Shown here: in pieces, positions 11,433 through 20,682 of the stretch
How the letters are laid out: each line of letters starts with the position of its first letter
Position numbering within the stretch: position 1 is the stretch's first letter
Assembly (NCBI RefSeq): GCF_017313765.1
Contig: NZ_JAFLNC010000001.1
Span: forward strand, 248,001 to 312,000
Direction: 5' to 3'
Source of the DNA: Sneathiella sedimenti
GTDB lineage: Bacteria; Pseudomonadota; Alphaproteobacteria; Sneathiellales; Sneathiellaceae
DNA: 64,000 nt
The notes under the pieces: generated by a model
Database searches by the model: none
What the model was told of the DNA's origin: nothing
Seen by the model: the letters and a program-made list of their open reading frames with translations, nothing else
Program-made: the position numbers and the translations under genes

Positions 11433-12793
11433 GCATATTCCGTAAATACCGGATCGATATTTTCTTTCCAGTCGCCATGGAAACGCTCCAGCATCTCTTC
11501 TGCAGGAGTTTTCCGCAATTTCACAATTGTTTTTAGCGCATTCAGGAAATGGCTCTCGTCCTCGCCGAAGCTATCCATCCGCTTGCGGGCCTTCAGGCCA
11601 GACGACGCAATTTCCAGAACCTCTGCGGCGAGTTCCTGCATCTGACGCCCGTTCGGCAACTCTGTTGAAAGCGCGTGTGTAATAACATCATCGCGAATTC
11701 GCTGGCGATCTTCTGCCGTCCAGTCCTTCACCAGATCCCACGCGGCATCCAGCGCCCTGTCATCATAAAGCAGCCCGACCCAGAATGCGGGCAACGCACA
11801 TAGCCGCCGCCAGGGCCCGCCATCCGCGCCGCGCATTTCGAGAAAACGCTTCATCCTGACTTCAGGGAAAAGAGTCGTCAGGTGATTATCCCAATCGACA
11901 AGGTTTGGTTTCTCACCCGGCAACCCGGGCAGTTCCCCCTTCAGAAAATCGCGGAAAGACTGCCCGCTTACGTCTATGTAGGTTCCGTCGCGATAGACAA
12001 AATACATAGGCACGTCGAGGGCATAATCGACATAGCGTTCAAACGAGAAGCCTTCCTCAAAGACAAAGGGAATCATGCCGGTCCGGTCCGGATCCGTATC
12101 GGTCCAGATATAGCTACGGTGGCTGAGATGCCCATTTGGCCGCCCTTCGGTGAAGGGAGAGTTCGCAAACAAAGCCGTCGCAAGCGGTTGCAGCGCAAGG
12201 CTGGTGCGGAATTTCTTGACCATATCCGTTTCCGACGCATAGTCGAGATTGACCTGTACCGTGCAGGAACGAAACATCATATCCAGACCATGCTGACCAC
12301 GGGTCGGCATATATCTCTTCATGATCTGATAGCGCCCCTTGGGCATGATCGGGGTTTCTTCCCGCGTCCATTTCGGACTGAACCCCAGACCGAGAAACCC
12401 AACCCCCATCTCGTCGCCGACTTCACGAACCTGGGCGAGATGGGTATGCACTTCACTGCATGTTTCATGCAGGTTTTCAACAGCGGCCCCGGAAAGTTCC
12501 AATTGACCGCCGGGTTCCAGGCTGATCGAACATCCCTCTTTCGACAGGGCAATGACATTGTCCCCTTCGAAGTCCGGTTGCCACCCGAAGCGCTGCAATC
12601 CCTCCAGCATGGTTCGGATGCCCTTCGGTCCCTCGTAGGTCATCGGTTCATGGGTATCTAGCGTAAAGCCGAATTTTTCGTGTTCTGTACCAATACGCCA
12701 TTTGTCGCGTGGTTTGCACCCGCTAGCGGCAAAGTCCACCAACTGAGTCTTGTTGGTAATTTCGATGGCGTCGCCTTTGGAAGGTCCGGACAT
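11426..12793 (-). CDS. gshA: Glutamate-cysteine ligase (plant/alphaproteobacterial GCS2 type)
   Basis: First enzyme of glutathione synthesis: ATP-dependent ligation of glutamate and cysteine. The 455-residue protein shows the GCS2-family signature GTEHEKFGF near residue 38 and the substrate-binding block ISLEPGGQLELSGA, typical of the ligase shared by plants and Alphaproteobacteria and unlike E. coli GshA. gshB is not in the window. It lies 142 bp after rsmE on the same strand and overlaps the cytochrome c gene end to end. Confidence 0.94.
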   Translation of the reverse strand: MSGPSKGDAIEITNKTQLVDFAASGCKPRDKWRIGTEHEKFGFTLDTHEPMTYEGPKGIRTMLEGLQRFGWQPDFEGDNVIALSKEGCSISLEPGGQLELSGAAVENLHETCSEVHTHLAQVREVGDEMGVGFLGLGFSPKWTREETPIMPKGRYQIMKRYMPTRGQHGLDMMFRSCTVQVNLDYASETDMVKKFRTSLALQPLATALFANSPFTEGRPNGHLSHRSYIWTDTDPDRTGMIPFVFEEGFSFERYVDYALDVPMYFVYRDGTYIDVSGQSFRDFLKGELPGLPGEKPNLVDWDNHLTTLFPEVRMKRFLEMRGADGGPWRRLCALPAFWVGLLYDDRALDAAWDLVKDWTAEDRQRIRDDVITHALSTELPNGRQMQELAAEVLEIASSGLKARKRMDSFGEDESHFLNALKTIVKLRKTPAEEMLERFHGDWKENIDPVFTEYAY

Positions 12794-12905
12794 GTATTCC
12801 CCTCTTTTTATGGAGGCCGGGCAATGCGCCCCTGGTCCGGCCTTTAAAGCTTGACTTAAAGAATTGCACAGCCCGCTTCAAGCCAAAAATGTTATTTTTG
12901 TTTAC

Positions 12906-12929
12906 CGATCACATTTTGATCTGTGATCG
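12906..12929. repeat. 8-bp inverted repeat (hairpin) just downstream of rsmE
   Basis: CGATCACA and TGTGATCG are separated by 8 bases and begin 7 bp past the rsmE stop. There is no U-tract on the minus strand, so it is not a textbook terminator. It may still mark the 3' end of the rsmE transcript. Confidence 0.4.
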
Positions 12930-12935
12930 ACGCCC

Positions 12936-13676
12936 TTAATTCCAGTCTCCCTGAAACGCCTGCAACAGAGAAAGACACGCAAAAACAGCAGTTTCCGCCC
13001 GTAGAATTCGCGGGCCTAAGGAAATTGCATGAGTATTCGGACGGGCCGATATCAAATCAATCTCCTCATCCGTAAACCCGCCTTCTGGTCCGGTTACTAC
13101 CGCCCATTTTTCCGCGGGCGCCAGATGCGCAAGCACATCCTTCGCACTTTGCCCGGTCAGCCTCTCATTGCAAAAAATCAAGGTTCGCTCGGGTTCCAGT
13201 GCTGCCAGCGCCTGTTCCAGCTTGATGAGGCCATGCACAGTCGGTACGTTAAGCCGCTCGCATTGTTCGGCCGCTTCCAGGGCCTGCAACGTCATCTTGT
13301 CCTCACGCAGCCGCTCTGTATTTGTCCGCTGGGTCTGGACAGGCTGGAGACTGGCAACACCAAGTTCGGTTGCTTTCTGCACAATCAGTCCGGTCTGGAT
13401 TTTCTTGACGGGCGAAAACAGGAGCTCGATGTCCGGCTCCTCTACCTGCGGACGGAGTTGCTCAGTAACATGAATAAGACAATGGTTTTTATGTACTTCC
13501 TGCAACCGGCCAAGCCATTCCCCGTCACGGCCATTAAACAGCGCGACTTTATCGCCTTCAACGCGCCGCATTACTGTTGCCACGTAATGGGACTGGTTTT
13601 TATCAAGAACCACCCCCAGATCAGTACCTAAGTCGCTTGGGACATAAAGGCGAAGGGAATAGGGTTTCGGAAACAT
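12936..13676 (-). CDS. rsmE: 16S rRNA (uracil1498-N3)-methyltransferase
   Basis: SPOUT-class methyltransferase of 246 residues that methylates U1498 of 16S rRNA. Family marks are the N-terminal PUA-like segment, the GPEGGFTDEEIDL loop and the C-terminal knot LGPRILRAETA that binds S-adenosylmethionine. The ATG at 13674-13676 is the first in frame. The gene is divergent from ubiA, with about 100 bp between them. Confidence 0.95.
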   Translation of the reverse strand: MFPKPYSLRLYVPSDLGTDLGVVLDKNQSHYVATVMRRVEGDKVALFNGRDGEWLGRLQEVHKNHCLIHVTEQLRPQVEEPDIELLFSPVKKIQTGLIVQKATELGVASLQPVQTQRTNTERLREDKMTLQALEAAEQCERLNVPTVHGLIKLEQALAALEPERTLIFCNERLTGQSAKDVLAHLAPAEKWAVVTGPEGGFTDEEIDLISARPNTHAISLGPRILRAETAVFACLSLLQAFQGDWN

Positions 13677-13777
13677 GCGATGATCAACTCTTTAAATATA
13701 TTGGAAGATTATTTATTGCGATTCATATCAATTAATGCCATCTCCGTCACCTTTAGATAGATCAGGACTGTTTTGAT

Positions 13778-14707
13778 ATGCGACGACCCGACAGGATCAT
13801 TGATGACGCCAGCAAGCAAAACTGGGTAGATCTCTATGCGCCCGATGGCCTCCAGCCATATATGAAGCTTTCCCGGCTTGACCGGCCGATCGGCACCTGG
13901 CTGTTGTTGCTTCCCTGTCTCTGGTCAATTGCACTTGCGGCCCCAGCGGGTGAACTTCCTAATATTTGGTACTTTATCCTGTTCAGCATTGGCGCACTTG
14001 TTATGCGCGGGGCGGGCTGCACATTGAATGATATTGCCGACAGGGATTTCGATGGCAAGGTTGAACGCACCAGGAAGCGGCCCCTCCCGAGCGGACAGGT
14101 TACGCTTTTGCAAGCCATCTTCTGGCTGGGCCTGCAATGCCTGATCGGGCTGCTCATCCTGCTGCAGTTCAATCTCTTTGCGATCCTTCTCGGCGCGGCG
14201 AGCCTTGTTCTTGTGGCCATTTATCCCTTCGCAAAACGCTTCACCTATTGGCCACAGTTCTTCCTCGGCCTCGCCTTTAACTACGGCGCCCTACTCGGTT
14301 GGGCAGCGGTCAAGGGCAGTATCGAAACTGCTCCGATTATCATGTACTTGGGCGGAATCGCTTGGACGCTTGGCTATGACACTATTTATGCGCATCAGGA
14401 CAAGGAAGATGATGTTCTGATCGGCGTTAAATCAACTGCCTTGAAATTCGGGGAGACCACGGCCTACTGGCTAATCGGCTTTTATGCATTAATTTTCGTC
14501 GCACTTCTTGCGAGCGGTTATCTCGCGGGCCTCACCCTTCCTTTTTACATTTTCATGGCGGGGGCCGGCGCCCATCTGTTCTGCCAGATCCGCACCCTCG
14601 ACATCGATAATACTGATCTCTGTTTGATTCTTTTCAAGTCCAACAAGGTCTTCGGCCTGATCGTGCTTGTCGCTATCATCGCCGGGAAGTTTTCACTTCC
14701 ACTATAA
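13778..14707 (+). CDS. ubiA: 4-hydroxybenzoate polyprenyltransferase
   Basis: Integral membrane prenyltransferase of 309 residues that attaches the polyprenyl tail to 4-hydroxybenzoate in ubiquinone synthesis. Two Asp-rich motifs bind the diphosphate: NDIADRDFD near 87-95 and YDTIYAHQDKEDD near 200-212, with the usual DRPIGTWLLLLPCLWS first helix. ubiD follows 77 bp downstream, so two successive steps of the pathway are together. Confidence 0.96.
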   Translation: MRRPDRIIDDASKQNWVDLYAPDGLQPYMKLSRLDRPIGTWLLLLPCLWSIALAAPAGELPNIWYFILFSIGALVMRGAGCTLNDIADRDFDGKVERTRKRPLPSGQVTLLQAIFWLGLQCLIGLLILLQFNLFAILLGAASLVLVAIYPFAKRFTYWPQFFLGLAFNYGALLGWAAVKGSIETAPIIMYLGGIAWTLGYDTIYAHQDKEDDVLIGVKSTALKFGETTAYWLIGFYALIFVALLASGYLAGLTLPFYIFMAGAGAHLFCQIRTLDIDNTDLCLILFKSNKVFGLIVLVAIIAGKFSLPL

Positions 14708-14784
14708 GAAATGCTTTTACTTTACGGGAACGCGTTATCTCGGGCATAGTCGCCGGGACGCAGTTAGCAATGGAATAGGTTAAG

Positions 14785-16293
14785 ATGGCGTACGGGTCAC
14801 TCCGGGAGTTTATAGCACAGCTGGAATCAAGTAATAAGCTCGTCAGAGTCCAGCAGCCAGTGTCTACCGATCTTGAAATGACGGAAATTCAAACCCGGCT
14901 TCTGGCGGAAGGCGGCCCCGCCGTTCTGTTCGAGAATCCCGTCAATGAAAAAGGCGAGAAAAGCTCGATGCCCGTCCTTGTCAATCTGTTCGGCACTGTC
15001 GACCGGGTCGCCATGGGCATGAACCGCACACCTGCTGAATTGCGCGAAGTGGGCGAAACACTCGCCTTTCTGCGCCAGCCAGAACCCCCGGAAGGATTTC
15101 GAGAGGCCGTTGGCATGCTCCCGGTGCTCAAGACCGTAATGAGCATGCGGCCGAAAAGCGTAAAAAAGGCAGCTTGTCAGGAAGTCGTGCTGACCGGTGA
15201 TGAGGTCGATCTAGATAAACTGCCGATCCAGACCTGCTGGCCGGGAGAACCTGCACCGCTGATCACCTGGCCGCTCGTCGTGACCAAGGGCCCCAGTGGC
15301 GACAAGACCGATGACTTCAATCTTGGCATCTACCGGATGCAAAAACTCGGCAAGAACAAAACCTTGATGCGTTGGCTGAAGCATCGTGGCGGTGCCCAGC
15401 ATCACGCTCGCTGGGGAAAAGAAAAGAGGGAGCCACTCCCTGTCGCGGTCGTTATCGGCGCGGATCCGGGAACCATTCTGGCGGCCGTGACGCCGATCCC
15501 AGACAACCTGTCCGAATATCAGTTCGCCGGGTTGTTGCGCGGTGAAAAAGTAGAACTGGTCGACTGCAAGACAATCCCGTTGAAAGTTCCTGCGAGCGCC
15601 GAGATTATTCTAGAAGGCCATGTTTCCCTTGATGACTATGGCGATGAAGGGCCCTATGGCGATCATACCGGGTACTATAACTCTGTTGAAAGCTTTCCGG
15701 TTTTCACCATATCCGCTATCACCATGCGGGAGAAACCGATTTATCTCTCCACTTTTACCGGCCGACCACCGGATGAACCCAGCGTGTTGGGAGAGGCACT
15801 CAATGAGTTGTTTATCCCCCTGATCCAGCAACAGTTTCCGGAGATTGTCGATTTCTGGCTTCCGCCGGAAGGCTGCAGCTACCGAATTGCCGTTATCTCC
15901 ATGAAAAAAGCCTATCCCGGTCATGCGAAGCGCGTGATGATGGGCGCCTGGTCCTATCTCAGGCAGTTTATGTACACGAAATTCCTTATCATCGTTGACG
16001 ACGACATCAATGCCCGCGACTGGAAAGATGTGATGTGGGCTGTCTCCACCAGAATGGACCCCGTCCGCGATATTACAACCATTGAAAACACCCCGATTGA
16101 CTATCTCGATTTTGCCTCTCCCGAACCGAGCCTGGGAGGGAAAATTGGCCTTGACGCGACCAACAAATTGCCACCAGAGACCAAACGCGAATGGGGCAAG
16201 CAGATCCGCATGGACGATACAGTAATTGAAAAAGTCGATCAGCTTTGGGAGAGCCTTGGCCTTCCCGGCGATGGAAAGGCTATCTGGAAGTAG
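14785..16293 (+). CDS. ubiD: 4-hydroxy-3-polyprenylbenzoate decarboxylase
   Basis: UbiD-family decarboxylase, 502 residues, acting after UbiA in ubiquinone synthesis with a prenylated FMN cofactor supplied by UbiX (not in the window). The family's PYGDHTGYY block, with the E(GPYGDHTG) acidic neighbourhood, and the [13 protein letters not shown] segment are present, and full length is normal. No in-frame start alternatives are needed; the ATG follows a purine stretch (GGTTAAG). Confidence 0.95.
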   Translation: MAYGSLREFIAQLESSNKLVRVQQPVSTDLEMTEIQTRLLAEGGPAVLFENPVNEKGEKSSMPVLVNLFGTVDRVAMGMNRTPAELREVGETLAFLRQPEPPEGFREAVGMLPVLKTVMSMRPKSVKKAACQEVVLTGDEVDLDKLPIQTCWPGEPAPLITWPLVVTKGPSGDKTDDFNLGIYRMQKLGKNKTLMRWLKHRGGAQHHARWGKEKREPLPVAVVIGADPGTILAAVTPIPDNLSEYQFAGLLRGEKVELVDCKTIPLKVPASAEIILEGHVSLDDYGDEGPYGDHTGYYNSVESFPVFTISAITMREKPIYLSTFTGRPPDEPSVLGEALNELFIPLIQQQFPEIVDFWLPPEGCSYRIAVISMKKAYPGHAKRVMMGAWSYLRQFMYTKFLIIVDDDINARDWKDVMWAVSTRMDPVRDITTIENTPIDYLDFASPEPSLGGKIGLDATNKLPPETKREWGKQIRMDDTVIEKVDQLWESLGLPGDGKAIWK

Positions 16294-16358
16294 CGGGATC
16301 CCAATCACTCAAAACGTTCTGATATAAATAACAAGCGCATCACCGCGGAGAAGCAAGT

Positions 16359-17129
16359 ATGACGTTTATCACCGATCCTGTTTTTTACCTTATCGCCGTA
16401 CCGGTAGTTTTGCTGATCGGGATTTCCAAGGGCGGGTTTGCGGGCTCTCTTGGTCTGTTAAGCGTCCCTCTGCTCTCGCTCATGATTTCACCGATACAGG
16501 CGGCGGCGATCGTTCTCCCAATTCTGTGCGTGATGGATATCTTCGGCCTTTTGGCATACCGGCGCACGGCCGATTGGCGTAATCTGGGTTATCTGTTGCC
16601 AGGGGCGGTTTTGGGAATTCTCGTTGGCTATCTGCTTTTCAGCTATTTAAGCGCGGATTTTATCAAAGTCCTTCTGGGTGTTATCTGCGTTGTATTTACG
16701 CTCAATCATTATGCGCGCAGGGTTCCTGCAGACCATGTTGCAAATGCAGGTCTCGTCCGGGGTTCTTTCTGGGGGTCCATTGCAGGCTTTACAAGCTTTG
16801 TCGCCCATGCGGGGGGGCCGCCATTGCAGTTTTACATGCTGCCGCAAAAACTCGACAAGACGCTCTATGTCGGTACGTCCGTCTGGTTTTTCTTCGCCAT
16901 CAATTATGTGAAGCTTATTCCCTATGGAATGCTTGGGCAGTTTTCTCTTGAAAATATCGGAACGTCGCTGGTGTTGTTGCCGCTTGCCCCTCTTGGTATC
17001 TGGATGGGTGTCAAGGCGCACAAAATGGTATCAGAGGTCCTGTTTTACCGGATCGCCTATGTGCTGGTGCTATTGACGGGCGGCAAACTGCTCTGGGACG
17101 GTCTCTCGGGAATGAATTTGCTTTTCTAA
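16359..17129 (+). CDS. TSUP/TauE-SafE family membrane transporter
   Basis: A 256-residue sulfite-exporter TauE/SafE (TSUP) family protein with about seven or eight hydrophobic helices. The internal duplication typical of the family is suggested by the two glycine-rich blocks GISKGGFAGSLG (near 22) and GSFWGSIAGFTSFVAHAGGPP (near 132). TSUP proteins export small sulfonated or organic anions; the substrate cannot be read here. It sits between ubiD and pmbA on the same strand with short gaps. Confidence 0.9.
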   Translation: MTFITDPVFYLIAVPVVLLIGISKGGFAGSLGLLSVPLLSLMISPIQAAAIVLPILCVMDIFGLLAYRRTADWRNLGYLLPGAVLGILVGYLLFSYLSADFIKVLLGVICVVFTLNHYARRVPADHVANAGLVRGSFWGSIAGFTSFVAHAGGPPLQFYMLPQKLDKTLYVGTSVWFFFAINYVKLIPYGMLGQFSLENIGTSLVLLPLAPLGIWMGVKAHKMVSEVLFYRIAYVLVLLTGGKLLWDGLSGMNLLF

Positions 17130-17191
17130 TTCCCTTTTCGGCCTGCGCCTCCTATGTATGGGGACGTTGTTATTTTTCAGTCAAGGTGACT

Positions 17192-18547
17192 ATGTCAAAA
17201 CAATCCGCTGATGAGCAAAACTCACTCAATATCCTCGATGACCTGATTGCGATTGCCCGTCGCAAGGGCGCCGAGGCAGCAGACGCTGTTCGCATCCAGG
17301 GAACGTCAGTCAATGTCTCCGTCCGGCAGGGCGAAACCGAAGAGATCGAACGATCCGAGGCACATGATCTGGGCCTTCGCGTCCTTATCGGGAAACAGCA
17401 GGCCTTTGTTTCCTCGAATGACACGAGACCGGAGTTGCTGGAAGAGATTGTTGACCGGGCGCTCGCCATGGCCCGCAACATGCCCGAGGATGAATATTGC
17501 GGCCTTGCTAACCCTGACTTGCTGGCGAAGGACTTTCCTGAACTGGACCTGTTTGACGAGACGACTTTAACACCCGACGACCTCGTCGCCATTGCAAAGG
17601 AAGCAGAAGACGCGGCCCTTTGTGTCACGGGCGTTACAAACACGGAAGGTGGCGGCGCATCTACGGGGCGGGCGTCGATTGCGCTTGCGACCTCTGGTGG
17701 TTTCAGAGGGTCCTATACATCCAGCAGCTTTTCCGTCAGCGCCTCTGTCATTGCCGGTGAAGGCCGGGGCATGGAACGCGACTATGATTATGACAGTCGC
17801 CATTTCTATTCTGATATGCGATCCCCTTCGGAGATTGGCAAAAATGCCGGTGAGCGAGCCGTCAAGCTCCTTAACCCGCGAAAAATGCCGAGTGGGCATG
17901 TTCCGGTGGTGTTTAGCAATCGGGTGTCTGGAAGCATTCTCGGACATTTCGCCGGGGCCATTTCGGGCGCATCCATTGCACGGGGCACCAGTTTCCTAAA
18001 AGACCATATGGGCGCTCAGATTTTCTCAAAGGACATTAATATTATTGATGATCCGCACAGATTGAGGGGCGCCGCATCAAAGCCGTTCGACGGCGAAGGA
18101 GTTGCAAATAAACGACTTGACCTAATTCAGGACGGTACATTGCAATGCTGGATCCTCAATAGTGCCTCCGCCATGCAGCTGGGCCTGGAAACGAATGGCC
18201 GGGCAACACGCGGTACCGCCTCGCCGCCCGGTTCCGGGACAACTAACTTGTATATGGAGGAAGGGACAAGCTCCCTTGAGGGGCTAATTGCCGACATCAG
18301 GTCAGGCCTGTATATCACCAGCCTCATCGGATTCGGGGTCAATGGTATAACAGGAGACTACAGCCGCGGGGCATCCGGCTTCTGGATTGAGAATGGTAAA
18401 ATTGCCTTTCCTGTCTCCGAACTCACCATTGCCGGCAATCTTAAAGACATGTTCTTGAACCTGACACCTGCGAATGACCTGGATTTCCGCCAAGGAACCA
18501 ACGCACCGAGCCTGCGTGTCGAAGGGATGATGGTTGCGGGTACATGA
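17192..18547 (+). CDS. pmbA: PmbA/TldE, partner subunit of the TldD protease
   Basis: Non-catalytic partner (TldE/PmbA) of TldD, 451 residues. It has the family fold (RSEAHDLGLRVLIG near the N-terminus; SGASIARGTSFL and IENGKIAFPVSELTIAGNL in the C-terminal domain) but lacks the HEXXXH motif, as expected. A GTG two codons upstream opens the frame; the ATG at 17192 with AAGGTG just upstream is preferred. Its stop overlaps the ATG of the next gene (ATGA), so both are probably translated together. Confidence 0.94.
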   Translation: MSKQSADEQNSLNILDDLIAIARRKGAEAADAVRIQGTSVNVSVRQGETEEIERSEAHDLGLRVLIGKQQAFVSSNDTRPELLEEIVDRALAMARNMPEDEYCGLANPDLLAKDFPELDLFDETTLTPDDLVAIAKEAEDAALCVTGVTNTEGGGASTGRASIALATSGGFRGSYTSSSFSVSASVIAGEGRGMERDYDYDSRHFYSDMRSPSEIGKNAGERAVKLLNPRKMPSGHVPVVFSNRVSGSILGHFAGAISGASIARGTSFLKDHMGAQIFSKDINIIDDPHRLRGAASKPFDGEGVANKRLDLIQDGTLQCWILNSASAMQLGLETNGRATRGTASPPGSGTTNLYMEEGTSSLEGLIADIRSGLYITSLIGFGVNGITGDYSRGASGFWIENGKIAFPVSELTIAGNLKDMFLNLTPANDLDFRQGTNAPSLRVEGMMVAGT

Positions 18548-19347
18548 CGACTGAATTTGATAATGATTTTGCCCTGCTCTCACACACCATGCAGGAGGCA
18601 GGGCATATCGCCCGGCGCTATTTCAACAATACGCTGAAAAGCTGGGAAAAGAAGCCCGGCGATCCGGTAAGCGAAGCGGACCTCGCCCTGGACACCCATT
18701 TCAAGGAAAAACTGCTCGCGGCACGCCCGGACTATGGATGGCTTTCCGAAGAAACGGCGGACGATCTCTCGCGGCTTGAGAAATCAAGAGTTTGGATCAT
18801 CGATCCGATCGACGGCACGCGCTCCTTTATTGCCGGAAAACCGGAATTTACGATCTGCGCTGCCCTGGTAGAGGATGGAAAACCGGTCCTTGGAATTGTG
18901 TATAACCCGATTCTGGAAGAGCTATATGAAGCGGTACACGGACAGGGCGCCAAGCTGAATGGCAAATCCATTACCTGCAGTAAAAAATCCGACCTGTTTA
19001 ACGCCAAATTAATCGCAAGCCGGAAGTCCTTCGAGTGGCACGGCTGGCTGGAGTCCGTCAAAGGAGCAACCTTCAGTCATGTCAATTCAATAGCCTATCG
19101 AATGGTGAAGGTTGCATCACAGGAAGCACACGCCTCCCTTTCACTGACACAAAAAAGCGATTGGGATGTCGCGGCCGCGGATATTATCCTTGCCGAAGCC
19201 GGCGGAATTACAACGACGACACAAGGTAACAAGCTTGTCTACAACAGGAAATCCATCAATCAACGGAACGTCATTTCGTCAGGCATCAGTTTTCACCCGC
19301 AACTCATGAAGCTCCTGAAAACCTTTGGGACTGCCAAGTCGTTTTGA
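18544..19347 (+). CDS. Inositol monophosphatase family phosphatase (CysQ-like)
   Basis: Mg-dependent, Li-sensitive-type phosphatase of 267 residues. Metal ligands are visible at Glu69/Glu70 (LSEETADD), Asp87, Asp90 (DPIDGT) and the C-terminal WDVAAADIILAEAGG block. The GDPVSEADLALD and ARPDYGWLSEE segments resemble alphaproteobacterial 3'(2'),5'-bisphosphate nucleotidase (CysQ), but inositol-phosphate or related sugar phosphatase activity cannot be excluded. It starts inside the pmbA stop codon. Cytoplasmic. Confidence 0.88.
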   Translation: MTTEFDNDFALLSHTMQEAGHIARRYFNNTLKSWEKKPGDPVSEADLALDTHFKEKLLAARPDYGWLSEETADDLSRLEKSRVWIIDPIDGTRSFIAGKPEFTICAALVEDGKPVLGIVYNPILEELYEAVHGQGAKLNGKSITCSKKSDLFNAKLIASRKSFEWHGWLESVKGATFSHVNSIAYRMVKVASQEAHASLSLTQKSDWDVAAADIILAEAGGITTTTQGNKLVYNRKSINQRNVISSGISFHPQLMKLLKTFGTAKSF

Positions 19348-19388
19348 TGTACGCGGTCACGATTTAGGCTTTAGATAGCGAGAAACGG

Positions 19389-19417
19389 TTGCAAAAACAA
19401 ATTGCGCTGACTAATTT
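19389..19417 (+). promoter_or_regulatory. Putative promoter of the small lipoprotein gene
   Basis: TTGCAA (19389-19394) and TAATTT (19412-19417) are spaced by 17 bases and lie 36 bases before the lipoprotein ATG. Sequence-based guess only. Confidence 0.3.
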
Positions 19418-19452
19418 ACAGGTCTCATTTTGACAATTCGGGGTGATCCGTA

Positions 19453-19620
19453 ATGACATTCTTTTCGCGTACTATAGTGACCGCAACCCTTTTGTCGGCC
19501 TCTCTTTTGTTCAGCGGCTGCAGCGATACCTGGCGAGGCGTTAAAGAAGATACGAGCAAGAATTTGGACAAAGCCGGTAATGTCGTCGTTAAAGCAGGCG
19601 AGAAGCTTAAGTCTGAATAA
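19453..19620 (+). CDS. 55-residue entericidin-like lipoprotein
   Basis: A short gene of 55 codons. The product has a signal peptide with lipobox LFSGC (Cys23 would be lipidated), then a 32-residue amphipathic, lysine-rich mature part starting CSDTWRGVKEDTSK. The form (tiny lipoprotein, mature helix with repeated Gly/Ala-Lys pattern) matches entericidin A/B-type proteins, outer-membrane lipoproteins linked to stress and bacteriolysis. A GGGGTGA stretch lies about 6 bases before the ATG and a promoter-like pair lies upstream. It stands alone after the phosphatase gene, with 560 bp empty behind it. Confidence 0.8.
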   Translation: MTFFSRTIVTATLLSASLLFSGCSDTWRGVKEDTSKNLDKAGNVVVKAGEKLKSE

Positions 19621-20181
19621 TTGCATTTCTGGCGCAACCGCTGTTATAGACACACATGACATCCACTGTGAGGCCAATTAACCAGAACGTTGCGTACATT
19701 GGCTTTTTTGGCTGTTTATCCACCTGTAAATAGCGCGGTGAAACCGGATCATTGCCGACGTTGTTAATGTGGCGTTGGTCCAGAATTGGCATAACACTCA
19801 ATCCGGCTGATTCGCGTAATGTTTTCAGTGCTACCGCACTGCAACAAAAATAGCCCTATTCAGGCCAAGTTAACCATAATAATTAACCATAACCGCCTGC
19901 AATTAGATCCAATTTTTTAGGATTTTATCTAGTTCCGGAAAACACGACACAATCTAGAAACCGTATAAGTCATTATTTTTATTATATTTTGACCAATTCT
20001 TGCCGCAGTTTGGCCGTCTTTTAGCCACATGGAACCTGATCCCACAAATATTGACGGGATAAGGCTCACTCCAATAGAATTCAGGTATCGCCGATTAATT
20101 GGCATTTGCGGGGCGATCTCTTTCATCAAAAGTAATGATTTCAAGTTCCCTGAGAGATATCGATCTCCAATTGAGGAAAAA
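19621..20181. other. 561-base AT-rich region upstream of the VPLPA-CTERM-like gene
   Basis: No credible gene is seen. The frame that reads through its last part (from 20029) is only an N-terminal extension of the next gene without protein-like features. The region is AT-rich from about 19840 on and carries a tandem TTAACCAT repeat, listed separately. It probably holds the promoter of the secreted protein at 20182. Confidence 0.7.
19870..19892 (+). repeat. Tandem TTAACCATAA repeat, candidate CtrA half-sites
   Basis: TTAACCATAA occurs twice with a 13-base period (19870 and 19883). TTAACCAT is a motif known from CtrA-controlled promoters in Caulobacter; the classical TTAA-N7-TTAA form is not matched because the spacing here is N9. 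It lies about 290 bp before the gene at 20182. Confidence 0.4.
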
Positions 20182-20655
20182 ATGAAATCGTGGATTAAAA
20201 CTCTTTCCGGCGCGGCAGCGGGCATTCTTCTGTGTGCTTCTACTATTGAAGCCGCCTCGCTCCATGGCGATTACGGACAGGGGCAGGGACAAAGCCGTGC
20301 AGAATGGTTTTCTGAATTACAGCAACAGCAGAATACGGATAGTCCAGTTGCATTCGCGAGTGAAAAATTTCGGAATATTCCGCTGGGAAAGTCAGTCTCG
20401 CTAACTTTTGAAGAGGAGAAAGACGACTCGCTCAAACTGTTCTCGACAAGCTCAATCGGTGCCAGTGATCGACTTCAGAATAAATGGCTCGAGTTATTGT
20501 TTGGGGTTTATTCCCTGGATGTAGAAGAAGACGGCAGTTATGTCCCGATCTCCTCTCAATCAACATCCGCGATACCGCTGCCGGCGGGTTTCTTCCTCTT
20601 TTTCGGCGGCCTCGCGGGCCTCCTGCTTCTGGGCTGGCTAAGAAAACGCACCTGA
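20182..20655 (+). CDS. Secreted protein with VPLPA-CTERM-like C-terminal sorting signal
   Basis: A 157-residue exported protein of unknown function. The ATG at 20182 with GAGG upstream gives a clean signal peptide (basic start, hydrophobic core, cleavage about IEAAS). The mature part begins with a Gln/Gly-rich stretch (GQGQGQ, later QQQQ) and then a mixed domain. The C-terminus has the three parts of a VPLPA-CTERM tail: IPLPAG, a hydrophobic helix of about 17 residues, and a basic end (RKRT). Such tails are processed by exosortases (XrtD type in Alphaproteobacteria); no exosortase gene is in the window. A longer frame opening at 20029 is rejected because the added residues look non-coding. 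Confidence 0.8.
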   Translation: MKSWIKTLSGAAAGILLCASTIEAASLHGDYGQGQGQSRAEWFSELQQQQNTDSPVAFASEKFRNIPLGKSVSLTFEEEKDDSLKLFSTSSIGASDRLQNKWLELLFGVYSLDVEEDGSYVPISSQSTSAIPLPAGFFLFFGGLAGLLLLGWLRKRT

Positions 20656-20682
20656 TACATTGAGGTAAGAGGCCGCCACACC

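Noticed and set aside
12814-12843. AGGCCGG/CCGGCCT inverted repeat upstream of gshA
   Set aside because: Only 7-bp arms with a 16-base loop and no U-tract; could be chance in a GC-rich leader.
20029-20181. N-terminal extension of the VPLPA-like protein
   Set aside because: The added 51 residues precede a perfect signal peptide and Shine-Dalgarno at 20182, so the short start is better.
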